Positions 9,663 through 18,988 are shown, numbered from the stretch's first letter. The stretch: 64,000 nucleotides of DNA from DATKZH01 sp035528065 (GCA_035528065.1 DATKZH010000207.1:1-64000); one strand, 5' to 3'. Program-made: numbers and translations. The notes: generated by a model not told the origin, from the letters alone.

Positions 9663-10742
9663 TCAGAACTCGCCCAGCGCCTCCCCGCCGTCCTTGCTAC
9701 CCAGGGCTCCCCAAACCCCGTAAGGGCTCACCCCAGCCGTCACTTCGTTTAGGGTCGGATCACCGGAATTGATCGTCTCGCTGATGAAACGAACCGAGGC
9801 GTCCCCGAGAGCAAGAACGACGCCGCCCGGGTGGTTGCTGGTCGGGGGGATAACCGTGCTGTTTTCGAACCAAGAGGTTGCGATGCAGGAAGGGCCGTTC
9901 GGCGGCAGGCACGTATTGAATCCCACCCACGGCACAATGCCGCAGAACGCCCCGGTTCCCCCCCAGCCGTATGCCGTTCCGGTGTACAGCTTTGGGTTGT
10001 TCGGGTTGACGAGGCCATAGCAGCCGGCGGGTGCGATGGCAAGCGTGCCGTCGGGAAGGGCGCCGTCGGCTATGCCCTCGACAACCACGCTCGCGTTTTG
10101 ACAATAAAGGCGTTCGGAGAGCATCGCCGTATTGCTCGAACCGTCCTGGATGTCTCGAAACCCGATCTGCGAGTCTCTCCCGAAAAGGCCGCGAGGGTTG
10201 GTGCTGAACCCCGCCCAGTCTCTACAGATTGCGTCTCCAATACTGAATCGGTAGTTGTTCCTGCACAACTGACTCGAAGCCTTTCTGGCGGCGTTGCCGT
10301 CGGAAGGGCAGAGGAACCCGCCAACCTGTTGCGTCCAGGGCGGATATCCATGAGCTGTGGTCCACGGTTCGGTGCCGAAAGCGGGATACGTCGTGCCGCC
10401 CACCGTCAACGGACCGCTAATCTGGTCATAAAGAGCTACCTGTTCGACGTACGGCAACAGCGATACGAAACCGGACATCCGATCACGGTTGGTGTTGGCG
10501 CCACTGGACGTCCACAGATCGCCCGTGCCAATCATGCGCGGAGGGAATACCTTGTGGGAATCGTTGTAATTGTGAACGGCCAGCGCCAGTTGCTTGAGGT
10601 TGTTCGTACACTGGCTGCGTCGTGCGGCCTCCCGGGCCGCCTGCACGGCGGGAAGCAACAGCGCAATCAGGATGCCGATAATCGCAATCACCACCAGCAG
10701 CTCAACGAGCGTGAAAGCCAGGCGTCTCGGAAATCTCCCCAT
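9663..10742 (-). CDS. DUF1559 pilin-like secreted protein, copy 1 (intact)
   Basis: 359 aa, the planctomycete DUF1559 family. The N-terminus is a type IV pilin/type II pseudopilin signal (RLAFTLVELLVVIAIIGILI) with the prepilin cleavage/methylation site before the FTLVE stretch, then the family-typical AVQAAREAARRSQCTNNLKQ. The C-terminus has the H-X-G-G block NHPGGVVLALGDASVRFI. The ATG at 10742 follows GGAGG with a 6-base spacer. These proteins are inferred to be exported and processed by a type II/IV secretion-like apparatus; their role is not established. It is a tandem paralogue of the gene at 11007-12129, sharing conserved upstream DNA as well. Confidence 0.92.
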   Translation of the reverse strand: MGRFPRRLAFTLVELLVVIAIIGILIALLLPAVQAAREAARRSQCTNNLKQLALAVHNYNDSHKVFPPRMIGTGDLWTSSGANTNRDRMSGFVSLLPYVEQVALYDQISGPLTVGGTTYPAFGTEPWTTAHGYPPWTQQVGGFLCPSDGNAARKASSQLCRNNYRFSIGDAICRDWAGFSTNPRGLFGRDSQIGFRDIQDGSSNTAMLSERLYCQNASVVVEGIADGALPDGTLAIAPAGCYGLVNPNNPKLYTGTAYGWGGTGAFCGIVPWVGFNTCLPPNGPSCIATSWFENSTVIPPTSNHPGGVVLALGDASVRFISETINSGDPTLNEVTAGVSPYGVWGALGSKDGGEALGEF

Positions 10743-10853
10743 TGTGCACCTCCGAGGTAAGGAATCAGGAGAAACGTCACGCGTCGGGCTGGCCCCGGAG
10801 AGGCAGGGATGCCCAATCCAAAGCCCTTCCCCAATACTTCACGCAACCACTCA

Positions 10854-10922
10854 TACAATTGTAGTCTGGCAGAACCGCGATTTCTCCGCAAGTAATTTGT
10901 TGCAGTCTGGCAGGAAAGCGGC
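10854..10922 (-). promoter_or_regulatory. conserved upstream block of DUF1559 copy 1
   Basis: About 69 bases lying 112 bases upstream of the start codon match the block at 12238-12302 upstream of copy 2: both read (minus strand) TTGCGGA, a short variable part, TTCTGC, then AGACTA. Everything else between the paralogues is much less alike, so this block was either copied with the gene or kept for promoter or leader function. A clear -35/-10 pair with normal spacing was not identified. Confidence 0.4.
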
Positions 10923-11006
10923 CGTCCTAACACGTACGGCCGCCATCACCCGACACACCGGACCGCAGCACTTCCGTGCCGCCCAGCGCGAAGACGCGAT
11001 CGCGAG

Positions 11007-12129
11007 CTAGAACTCGCCCAACGTCTCCCCGCCGTCCTTGCTGCCCAGGGCCCCCCAAACGCCGTAGGGGCTCGGCCCGGCATACACCTCCGGCAGGGTC
11101 GGGTCACCCGTACTGATCGTCTCGCTGATGAAACGAACCGAGGCGTCTCCCAGCGCAAGCACGACGCCGCCCGGGTGGTAGCTGGTTGGTGTTACAACCG
11201 TACTGTCTTCCCACCAGGTGGTACTGAGGCAGGACGGGGCGTTGGGCGGCAGGACGGTGTTGAATCCGGAGAAAAGGACATTACCGGTAAACCCCATGTC
11301 TCTCTCCGCGAGTGTTGCCGATGGGAGGTACTGCCTGGCGTTGGCCGGGTCGACCTGGGCATAACAACCCGCGGGGACGACGTACGCGCCTCCTGCAAGG
11401 CCGCCTACGGCCGTGCCCTGCAAAACCATCCGCGCGTTCTCGCAAAAAATGCGTTCGGAGAGCATCGCCGTATTGCTGGAACCGTCCCGGATGTCACGAA
11501 ACGTGATTTGGGCGGCGCTCTCCGTTCCCGAGGTATTCTGACCGCACCCGCCGGACCCAAAAAGACCGCGAGGATTGCCGCCCCAATTCGACCCCGTCTG
11601 CCAAGCGGGAACTCCCGCCCAATAAATACTGTCTCCAACACTGAATCGGTAGTTGAGACGAGCCCTCGAACCCGAGCCCGCCTTGAAGACGGCGCCGTCG
11701 GAAGGGCACTTCAGCGCAGCCAACTGTTCCGTCCAGGGCGGATATCCGCCGGCCCACGGCTCCGGGCCAAACGGGGGAAACGTCGTGGCGCCCACCGTCA
11801 ACGGACCGCTGATTTGGTCATACAGTGCGCTTTGCTCGATATACGGAAACAACGCGATCCACCCGGCCAGCCTGCCACGGTTCCCACCACTCGTGTTCCA
11901 CCCGCAGCCCGTGCCTCCCATTCGCGAGGGGAATACCTTGTGAGAATCGTTGTAGTTGTGGACGGCCAGCGCCAGTTGCTTGATGTTGTTGGTGCACTGG
12001 CTGCGCCGTGCCGCCTCGCGGGCCGCCTGCACGGCGGGAAGCAAAAGCGCGATCAAAGATGCCGATGATCGCAATGACCACCAGCAACTCCACAAGGGTG
12101 AAACCTAGGCGTCTAACAGACTTCCACAT
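11007..12129 (-). pseudogene. DUF1559 pilin-like protein, copy 2, frameshifted near the N-terminus
   Basis: Paralogue of the gene at 9663-10742. The natural start is the ATG at 12129, six bases after GGAGG, as in copy 1. The pilin signal RLGFTLVELLVVIAIIGI is read in one frame, but a single extra A in the run at 12055-12057 (plus strand) shifts the rest, LIALLLPAVQAAREAARRSQ onward, into another frame that stays open to the stop at 11007. Copy 1 has ATC CTG ATT at this place; here it is ATC TTT GAT. The body is otherwise complete, including YHPGGVVLALGDASVRFI. Either a recent frameshift mutation or a base-calling error in the homopolymer; the long intact downstream frame fits both. Confidence 0.85.
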
Positions 12130-12506
12130 CATGCACCTCCCCAGGGAATGACATACGAAGAAAACGACGATTGTCGGTCCGGCACCGGAGACGGCCGAGA
12201 GCCTTCCGCCTGGAGCAGTTTACAAAAGCCTTCACGCGACAATAGTCTTGCAGAATCACGACTTTTCCGCAAGCGATTTGTTGTCGCCGTGCAGAAAAGG
12301 CCGCAAATTCCATCGCGTACAACCGCCACGCATAACTAACCCGGGGGGATTTAAGGTGACTAGTTAGGGGGGGCATTGCGACTCCCTACCGCACGGCCTA
12401 GAATCGATGATCGCCGGCTCGCCGCGAACCGGCGGGGCCGGTGTGGCGATCGGATTGGGTTTCGGGTATCCGGCCGCTTTTTCGCGAATCCATGGGAGAC
12501 GTGCTA
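12130..12506. other. divergent intergenic region
   Basis: 377 bases between the frameshifted DUF1559 gene and the lipoprotein gene transcribed away from it. It holds the conserved block at 12238-12302 described for the DUF1559 copies and presumably promoters for both directions. No coding frame of interest was seen. Confidence 0.5.
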
Positions 12507-12965
12507 ATGAGTAGGTCAATTGGCTGCTTGGTTTTGGTGCTGCTCTTCGTCGGTTGTGGCGAAACACGTGACGCGGACCGGCCGGAGACCGCGCCGGTCA
12601 CCGGTTCGGTAACTTACAGCGGCCAGCCGGTGGAGGGCGCGACGGTCACGTTTATGGCCGGGGCTTCCGGCGGGCGAGGTGCCGTGGGAACGACGGACGC
12701 CTCGGGCAAGTTCCAACTGACGACGTTCGAGGCCGGCGACGGCGCGATCCCCGGGTCGTACAAGGTGAAGATCGCCAAGACGGTCGGGGGCGGCCCGAAG
12801 ACGGAAGAGGAGGCCATGGCCCTCATGGAAAGCGCCACGGGCCCGCCGACCTTCGAGGAGAAAGACGAGCTGCCCGTGAAGTACAAGGACGAGAGCACGT
12901 CCGGCCTCACGGCCGACGTCAAGGAAGGCGCGGACAACAACTTCCCGTTTGAGTTGACCGACTGA
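12507..12965 (+). CDS. lipoprotein with carboxypeptidase-regulatory-like (transthyretin-like) domain
   Basis: 152 aa. The ATG at 12507 is chosen because it gives a compact lipoprotein signal MSRSIGCLVLVLLFVGCG with lipobox FVGC; the frame is open further upstream. The mature part opens with VTGSVTYSGQPVEGATVTFM and GTTDASGKFQLTTF, the Greek-key pattern of carboxypeptidase regulatory-like domains, and ends with IPGSYKVKI and a Lys/Glu-rich tail. In planctomycetes such small lipoproteins often sit next to DUF1559 genes, as here (divergent). Role probably structural at the cell surface; no enzyme motif. Confidence 0.85.
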   Translation: MSRSIGCLVLVLLFVGCGETRDADRPETAPVTGSVTYSGQPVEGATVTFMAGASGGRGAVGTTDASGKFQLTTFEAGDGAIPGSYKVKIAKTVGGGPKTEEEAMALMESATGPPTFEEKDELPVKYKDESTSGLTADVKEGADNNFPFELTD

Positions 12966-13046
12966 CCAGCTCGCGTCCAACCCGGCGGCAAAGCCCTGCG
13001 TTCCGGCCCAGGGGGCGCCAAGACATGCGGCGGTCTGTTCCGAAGC

Positions 13047-13092
13047 CGTGTGCCGTAGTCGGCCGCCGGCACGCGGCGTGTGCCTGCTACGA
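13047..13092. repeat. GTGTGCC palindromic intergenic repeat, copy A
   Basis: A short inverted-repeat element (GCCGTGTGCCG ... CGGCGTGTGCCTGCTAC) in the gap between the lipoprotein gene and yidC. A closely similar arrangement lies at 17092-17139. Function unknown; it may be a dispersed REP-like sequence. Confidence 0.5.
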
Positions 13093-13146
13093 AACGAAGG
13101 CCCTTCTTCGGGCCGCCGGCCGCTTGATTCTCCTCGCCGGGATTCC

Positions 13147-15774
13147 TTACTGCTTGCCGCGGCTTCGCTTCTTCTTCCTCTTCTTCCGTGCGGCGGCCCC
13201 GTCGTTATTGGAACCGGGGCGCGGCGGCTTGGAAAGCGCGGACTTGGGCTGGGCTGGCTTGGGCCGTGCGGGGGCGGGTTGCGCGGGCCCGGTTGGCTCG
13301 GGCGCACGCGGTTTCGGCTTGGCCGGCGGCGGTTTCGACGCCTTGGTCTGGCCCCCGGAACCCGCCGGCACGGTCTTCGGCAGAAGCTTGCGCTCGGCCA
13401 AGCCCCAAAGGCTCGAAGCGATGAAGTAGAGGCACAGCCCGCTGGCCACCTTGAAGAAAATGACGCCCATGAAGATCATCATGAACTTCATCACGTTCTG
13501 CTGCATGGCCTGCTGCTCGTCGGCCGGGGGCGGCATGAACATCTTCTGCTGCATGAGGAACAGGCCGATCGTCAATAGCGGCAGCAGGTTGAAGTACGGC
13601 CCCAGAGGGAGCATCCCGAGGCCCTGAGGCAGCGACGTCCACCCGATCCCGTTCCACAGCCCGCTCCAGTCGAAGAGCATGTCGGGGGCGGCCAGGTTGG
13701 AGCACCAGCGGATCGCTTCCCACGGGAGCAGCGGGGCCTGGCGGAGCTCGACGTCGACGGCCAGCCCGCGATAAAGCCCGATGAAAATCGGGAACTGAAG
13801 GAAAATGATCAGGCAGCCGCTCAAGGGGTTGTATTTGTGCTTTCGGAACAGCTCCTGCTGGGCGCGGACCTTGGCTTCCGCGTTGTTCTTGTACTTTTCG
13901 TGAAGCTCCTTGATCTTCGGCTGGAGCTCCTGCATTTTCTGGGCGCCGCGCTGCTGCTTGATGCTCAACGGGAACATGCAGCCCCGGACCAGCACCGTGA
14001 GCATGATGATCGCGATCCCGTAGTTGCCGACGATCGCGTAGAAAAAGTGCAGAACCCAAAGCATCGCGACGGCGACCCACCCGAACCAGCCGTAGTAGAT
14101 GATGTCCTTCAGCCCGTACTTGGCCAACAAGGGCGGCTTCTTGGGGCCGGCGAAGATCGTGTAGGTGTGCTCAAAGGATCCCTGTCCGGACGACGCTTGG
14201 CCGGGCTCGAGCGCGTGGACCTTGCTGGTGACCCGGTACGAGGTGTTGACGATCTTCTTCCAGTCCTTGTCCACGGCCCCGACCCGCAGCGGCTGCGATT
14301 GGGTAAACCAGATCTCGTAGGGGTCCGCCTTCTGCGGAATCATCACGGCGGAGAAGTACTGCGCGTCGACGCCGATGTAGGTCATCGACTGCTCGCCCCA
14401 CGGCGGGTCCAAGTTGTCGTCGGCAATCTTTCGGCAGCCGACCGTGGCGGGGGCTTCTTGCTCCCAAGAGACCACCACGTCGCGCAACCCCCCGCCGCGG
14501 CCAACCTTGTAGGCGTACCACTTGCCCTCGACGGGCAGCCCGGTCGGGCCGTCCAACTGGTAGGCGACCTCACGGGCCTCTTGGCCGACGTTCTCGATCT
14601 TCACCTCTAGCTCAAGGTGATAGGCCTTCGGGTTGGCGTCGTCCTGCTCGCTCTCCGGCACCTGAGCCAGACGGAACGTCTTGCTGACCTTCAGCCCGTA
14701 CTTCGGCAGCTCCCGGAAGAAGGTGACGCTCGTGTGGGGCCCGGGCCCGGCGGACTCCTCTTCGTCCTCGATATCCCAGGCCCCGGTCCTCAGATCGAGG
14801 TCGGCCAGCTCCAGGCCGATCTTCTCGTCCCGCTCCTTGTCGCCGCGTCGCCCGTTCTTCTCCTTCTCGTCCTGCTCTTCGCCCTCGCCGTCGGCCTTCA
14901 CCAGATCGTCGAGCAACTTGTCGTCGATCTGCCGCAGAGTGAGCAGGAAGGAGAGGGGATCGCCGTTTTCGGGCCGCACCACCTCGAGCGGGCGCCGCGT
15001 GAGGGTGGCCGAAAGCTCAAGCGGCTTGCCGTCTCGCAGAACCGTCAGCTCGACCGTCTGGTTGGGCTTGGTCTTTTCCAGGGCTTGACGCAGCGTTCGG
15101 AAGCCGGAGACTTCCCGGCCATCGACGGCGGTGATCAGGTCGCCCGGTTCCAGGCCGGCTCGTGCCGCGGGCGTCCCGGGGCCGACCACGTCGACCCGGC
15201 AGCCCAGGAGCTTGACTCGCCGCTCCCTCTCATCGGGGGCGAGCTGGTTGTTCTCGTTGAGGATCTCGTCCAGGGCAGGGTGGCCCAGGTAGCCGCTGCG
15301 ATCCTCCAAGTCATCGAAGCGAGGGCTGTTCAGCTCGATACGGACGACCGCGGCGCCCAGGTTGGTCAGCGTGACCATCTCGCGGAACGGACTGGCCGGG
15401 TCGAGCGAGCCGAGGGTGACCAGCGTGGGATCCGGGGCAACGCGGAGCGAGACATCGACTTTGGTTGGCTCGGCCGGACCTTCCGGCTCGGGCGGATCCG
15501 GCTGCTCCGGCGCCGTCTCGGCCTCCGTGGGCTCTTCGGACACTTCGGGCGTCGGCTCGTCCTGTCCGTCCTCAGCGGCGGTTCCCATCACCCCCTCGGC
15601 CGAGGCCAACTCCTGGTCCATCCCCTGTTCGGCCACCTGCTGCTGCCCGGGCTGAGGCTTCCGGGGCTTGGGGGGAGGGGGGCTCAGATAGAGGTGGAGC
15701 CCGAGAATCCCGAAGGAGAACACCAGGAACAGGGCGTAACGGCCCCACCACCCTTTCATTTCACGCTGTTGCAT
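13147..15774 (-). CDS. yidC: membrane protein insertase YidC with internal PDZ-like segment
   Basis: 875 aa from the ATG at 15774 (MQQREMKGWWGRYALF); a GTG at 15834 would add 20 residues. YidC/Oxa1 inserts and folds inner-membrane proteins. Order: N-terminal membrane anchor (about 10-30), Pro/Glu-rich acidic linker (31-105), large periplasmic region, then the conserved core with LTVLVRGCMFPLSIKQQ (the groove arginine), PLSGCLIIFLQFPIFIGLYR and VIFFKVASGLCLYFIASSLW, and a Lys/Pro-rich basic tail suited to ribosome contact. Unusual: residues about 188-260 read as a PDZ-like domain (GTPAARAGLEPGDLITAVDG) inside the periplasmic region, followed by a charged insertion. At 875 aa it is far longer than E. 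coli YidC (548 aa). Confidence 0.93.
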   Translation of the reverse strand: MQQREMKGWWGRYALFLVFSFGILGLHLYLSPPPPKPRKPQPGQQQVAEQGMDQELASAEGVMGTAAEDGQDEPTPEVSEEPTEAETAPEQPDPPEPEGPAEPTKVDVSLRVAPDPTLVTLGSLDPASPFREMVTLTNLGAAVVRIELNSPRFDDLEDRSGYLGHPALDEILNENNQLAPDERERRVKLLGCRVDVVGPGTPAARAGLEPGDLITAVDGREVSGFRTLRQALEKTKPNQTVELTVLRDGKPLELSATLTRRPLEVVRPENGDPLSFLLTLRQIDDKLLDDLVKADGEGEEQDEKEKNGRRGDKERDEKIGLELADLDLRTGAWDIEDEEESAGPGPHTSVTFFRELPKYGLKVSKTFRLAQVPESEQDDANPKAYHLELEVKIENVGQEAREVAYQLDGPTGLPVEGKWYAYKVGRGGGLRDVVVSWEQEAPATVGCRKIADDNLDPPWGEQSMTYIGVDAQYFSAVMIPQKADPYEIWFTQSQPLRVGAVDKDWKKIVNTSYRVTSKVHALEPGQASSGQGSFEHTYTIFAGPKKPPLLAKYGLKDIIYYGWFGWVAVAMLWVLHFFYAIVGNYGIAIIMLTVLVRGCMFPLSIKQQRGAQKMQELQPKIKELHEKYKNNAEAKVRAQQELFRKHKYNPLSGCLIIFLQFPIFIGLYRGLAVDVELRQAPLLPWEAIRWCSNLAAPDMLFDWSGLWNGIGWTSLPQGLGMLPLGPYFNLLPLLTIGLFLMQQKMFMPPPADEQQAMQQNVMKFMMIFMGVIFFKVASGLCLYFIASSLWGLAERKLLPKTVPAGSGGQTKASKPPPAKPKPRAPEPTGPAQPAPARPKPAQPKSALSKPPRPGSNNDGAAARKKRKKKRSRGKQ

Positions 15775-16070
15775 ATGTGAGAAACCTTGAGTGCTGGGAG
15801 CATCAGACGCGGCCGCCCCACCCTTACCAGCCACTTGGGGGGAAACGAAGCTGCCCTGCTATAACGGTAGTATCCAATTATGTATTGTCCCGGTCGGCCG
15901 AGATCTTGGCAATGCTGACCGGTCAGGAGTGAAGGATTCCGAGAGAGGGGTCTACCGGGGGGGGCGACGCGGGCGATAGGGGGCGACGGTGCGATCCGCC
16001 TTCGACGAGGGGGGACGTACAGCCCGCGCCAGTGTGGGTCACGGAGGCGATCGCCCAAGGCTCGCCCGGG

Positions 16071-16826
16071 CTATCGTCCGTCACGGAGACGATCACCCAA
16101 GAAATTGTCCAGATCCGGGATATCGTAAATCTTCTTGATCGTCTCCTCGAAGGGATACTCGACGCGGCGGAAGCGGACCATCAGGTCGTTGTCGTCCAGG
16201 ACCACGTAGCATGCGCGGGAGTCGCCGTCACGGGGCTGCCCCACCGAGCCCACGTTGACCATCGTCTTGCTCTCGGTCAGCCGGTACTCGTAGCCGACGT
16301 CCTCCGGGCTGTAGAATCGGAGGTCTTCGGTGAACACGCCGGGCACGTGCGTATGCCCCTGAAAGGAGTGGCCTTGAATGATGGCGAAGATCTTTTCCAT
16401 CTTTCGCCGGTTGTAGATGTCCTCAGGGAAGACGTATTCGTTCAACGGATTGCGGGCCGAACCGTGAACGAAGAGGAACTGCCCTTCCTGCCGATTGCGG
16501 GGCAGCTCGCCGAGGAAGTCCCAGCGGCGGTGACTCGCCGTCGCGCCACCCCCGTCATTCTCCAATTGGGCGCGGGTCCAGAAGATCGCCCGCTCCGCGC
16601 CGGTGTTGAAGCCCTCGGGATCGAACAGTGCGCCCTGGTCGTGGTTGCCCAGCAGGCACATTTCGCATTTCATGATCTCGTCGATGCACTCGCGCGGATT
16701 GGGACCGTAGCCAACGACGTCCCCCAGGCAGAAGACGGCCTCGATCCCCTGTTCCCGGACGTCGGCCAAGACCGCGGTCAGGGCCTCGATATTGCTGTGG
16801 ATGTCGCTGATGAGCGCTCGTTTCAC
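16071..16826 (-). CDS. calcineurin-like metallophosphoesterase
   Basis: 251 aa, starting at GTG 16826. All metal-binding blocks of the calcineurin-like superfamily are present: SDIHSN near the N-terminus, CLGDVVGYGPNP, LLGNHDQ and the C-terminal GHTHVPG. The small size and compact N-terminal DIHSN block resemble YfcE/diadenosine-tetraphosphatase-like phosphodiesterases. A soluble cytoplasmic phosphodiesterase or phosphatase is expected; substrate unknown. It stands alone between yidC and a repeat-rich gap. Confidence 0.85.
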   Translation of the reverse strand: MKRALISDIHSNIEALTAVLADVREQGIEAVFCLGDVVGYGPNPRECIDEIMKCEMCLLGNHDQGALFDPEGFNTGAERAIFWTRAQLENDGGGATASHRRWDFLGELPRNRQEGQFLFVHGSARNPLNEYVFPEDIYNRRKMEKIFAIIQGHSFQGHTHVPGVFTEDLRFYSPEDVGYEYRLTESKTMVNVGSVGQPRDGDSRACYVVLDDNDLMVRFRRVEYPFEETIKKIYDIPDLDNFLGDRLRDGR

Positions 16827-17478
16827 ATCGACACTTTCATAAGGCCTGCGGGCTGCATGCGACCCTTATGCCGCAGGACGACGAGATCGAAAGCCGACTC
16901 AAGAGCGTGTCTGAGAATCGCCCGCCGCAACCCGATTCATCAGTCTTCCCTGAGGGCAACCCCCCGCCGCGTCGGGGTCCACGACCGCATCAACGTGGTT
17001 GCCGTCTACTCCCAGACACCCTCCCAAAACACCCGCCGAAACCGCCGACGCCCCCGAAGGATCGGCCTGAAAATTTCACTAGCAGCCCACACGCCGTGTG
17101 CCGTCCGCCGGTTACGGCACACGCCGTGTGCCTACTACTGCGCCGTGTGCCTACTACTGCGCCGGGTGCCGGGTGCCGGGTGCCACTGGCGTCTCGCCAG
17201 TGCATTGACGAAAGCCCAATGCGTTCACAAAAGCCCAGTCCATTCACGAATGCACGGGCAAGATGCCCGTGCCACCCACAAGCGGACGGTTGACGCACCG
17301 CTAGCTTGCCGGACAGTGTATTCTCCCAGAAAGCAAGGGTCAAGTCGAGGCTCCCCTTGCCCCATACCGCCCGGAGCGCCAAGCTGTGTGGAGACCCGAC
17401 GGGACCTCAGCCCGACGCCGGGTAGCCCGGCTCGACGGGGACCGGCTCCGCGGATTACACTCTTTCGGGTGGTACATC
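16827..17478. repeat. repeat-rich intergenic region
   Basis: No credible gene in 652 bases. It is a patchwork of short palindromes: a GTGTGCC element at 17092-17139 like the one at 13047-13092, a perfect 19-bp tandem pair at 17123-17141 and 17142-17160, a triple GGGTGCC run, then CACTGGCGTCTCGCCAGTG and CACGGGCAAGATGCCCGTG palindromes (about 17181-17275). The last two recur in inverted order inside the element at 46510-46630. Looks like accumulated dispersed repeats. Confidence 0.7.
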
Positions 17479-18162
17479 ATGAACGTATTGGCCCTGGAAA
17501 CGACCGAGCGAGTCGGCAGCGTGGCCGCCGCGGCTGACGATAAACTTTTATGTGAATTGACCTTAGATCCGAACATGCGGAGCGCCCAGTCGCTTGCGCC
17601 CGGGATCAAGGCCCTGCTGGCACGGGTCGGGTGGCGGCCGGGGGACGTGGAGCTGGTGGCCACGCCGGTCGGTCCCGGCTCGTTCACCGGGCTGCGGGTC
17701 GGGGTGGCGACGGCCAAGGCCTTTGCCTACGCCGTCGGGGCCGACATTTTGGGTATCGACACCCTGGCGGTCATTGCCGCGAGGGCGCCCGCCCAAGTTC
17801 AGAGCCTGTCGGCGGCCCTCGATGCCCAGCGGGGGCAGGTCGTCGCCCAGACGTTCGAGCGGGGGCCGGACGGGTGGTTTGAGCCGGCCGGATCGGCGGG
17901 GCTGGTCGATGTCGACGCGTGGCTTCGGAGCGCCCGCGCCGGGGTGTGCATCACGGGCCCGATCCTCCGCAAGATAGCCGATCGGGTGCCCGACGGGCTC
18001 ACGGTGCTCGATCCCCGGTATTGGGCCCCGTCGGCCGCGGCCGTAGCGCGGGTCGCCGTCCGAGACTACGCGAGAGGGCGCCGAGACGACGTGTGGAGCC
18101 TCGTGCCCCGCTACAGCCGCCCGAGCGCCGCCGAAGAGAAGCGGGACAAGCGGGGCAGATGA
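17479..18162 (+). CDS. tsaB: tRNA threonylcarbamoyladenosine biosynthesis protein TsaB
   Basis: 227 aa. TsaB (YeaZ) is the ASKHA-fold partner of TsaD in making t6A37 on ANN-decoding tRNAs. The ATG at 17479 begins with the diagnostic MNVLALETTERVGSVAA; the frame is open upstream but not conserved. Seen: SAQSLAPGIKALL, the family signature VGPGSFTGLRVGVATAKAFA, and LDAQRGQVVAQTF. The C-terminal half is degenerate, as usual for TsaB. No other tsa gene in the window. Confidence 0.93.
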   Translation: MNVLALETTERVGSVAAAADDKLLCELTLDPNMRSAQSLAPGIKALLARVGWRPGDVELVATPVGPGSFTGLRVGVATAKAFAYAVGADILGIDTLAVIAARAPAQVQSLSAALDAQRGQVVAQTFERGPDGWFEPAGSAGLVDVDAWLRSARAGVCITGPILRKIADRVPDGLTVLDPRYWAPSAAAVARVAVRDYARGRRDDVWSLVPRYSRPSAAEEKRDKRGR

Positions 18163-18673
18163 GGGTCCAGGGGTCGGGGTTCAGTGCGAGGAATTTGGGG
18201 GCAGGGGTTTTGGGGTGCGGCGCATGGCGCAGGTCTGCCACGCCGCCCAAACTGGTCAGCGGAAGGCCTGAGCAAAGCTCCAAAATCTCCGCCCTAGGCC
18301 CTTCGCGGGAGGGTATTGTCGGGCGTCCAAGGCCGGAGGTCTCGTTACTTGATCCCCCCTGATGGGGCACTGCGCTTCTTCGAGGCTGGGCCCGAACCGT
18401 GTCTCATTTTCTTCGTCGGCGACGGGTATTCGGCACTTTGTTTCTCGAGATGGGTCTCTGAGGCCAGCATCCCGGCAGCGGCCGTCCTTTGGGCTTGCTG
18501 CCCGTCGCGCCCCGCAATACGAGCCTTGAACTAAACCGCTGCGCGGTGGGCAGGGAACGTCGTCAAGCGTTGGGGTCCGATCAGGCCGAATGTAACGAAC
18601 ATTCCGATTTGCGCTCTGTGGATTCACGAGCCATGTTTCCGTGACGCGTGGATGCGTCTGGAAAGGTGGTTTG
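18163..18673. other. intergenic region before integrase remnant
   Basis: About 510 bases with G-rich stretches near the start (several GGGGT runs at 18169-18225) and no convincing gene. It may include decayed mobile-element DNA belonging to the integrase fragment that follows, but no terminal repeats were recognised. Confidence 0.4.
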
Positions 18674-18988
18674 ATGACTCCGTTGCGACAACGCTATATC
18701 GAAGCTCTTCGCCTGAAGAACTTCTCTCCCGGAACGATCAAGGTTTACGTTCATGCGGTGGAGAAGTTCGCCAGGCACTTCGGGCGTTCGCCACACGAGT
18801 TGGGCCGGGAAGACATCCGGGCTTACCTCGTTCATCTGATCGAGCAGGGCTTGGCTCGAAGCCGCTGTGTCGTGGTTCGCAACGCCTTGCGACACCTCTT
18901 CACCGACACGCTTCGTCGCCCCGATTGTGTGGAGAAACTGCCGCGTCCCAAGCGCGAGCGGAGACTTCCCGTGGTCCTAAGCCGTGAG
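18674..18988 (+). pseudogene. N-terminal fragment of a tyrosine-recombinase integrase
   Basis: About 105 codons from the ATG at 18674 match the SAM-like N-terminal domain of XerC/D-type integrases, especially those travelling with IS91-type elements: MTPLRQRYIEALRLKNFSPG, VHAVEKFARHFGRSP, ELGREDIRAYLVHLIEQ, VLSRE. The match stops abruptly at VVLSRE; the following residues are the reverse strand of the beta-helix gene. The whole catalytic domain (R-H-R-H-Y) is missing. The open frame continues to 19147 but that part is not integrase. A dead remnant marking an old insertion or deletion. Confidence 0.85.

Noticed and set aside
17123..17160. CRISPR-like direct repeats
   Set aside because: Only two adjacent 19-bp copies without a spacer.
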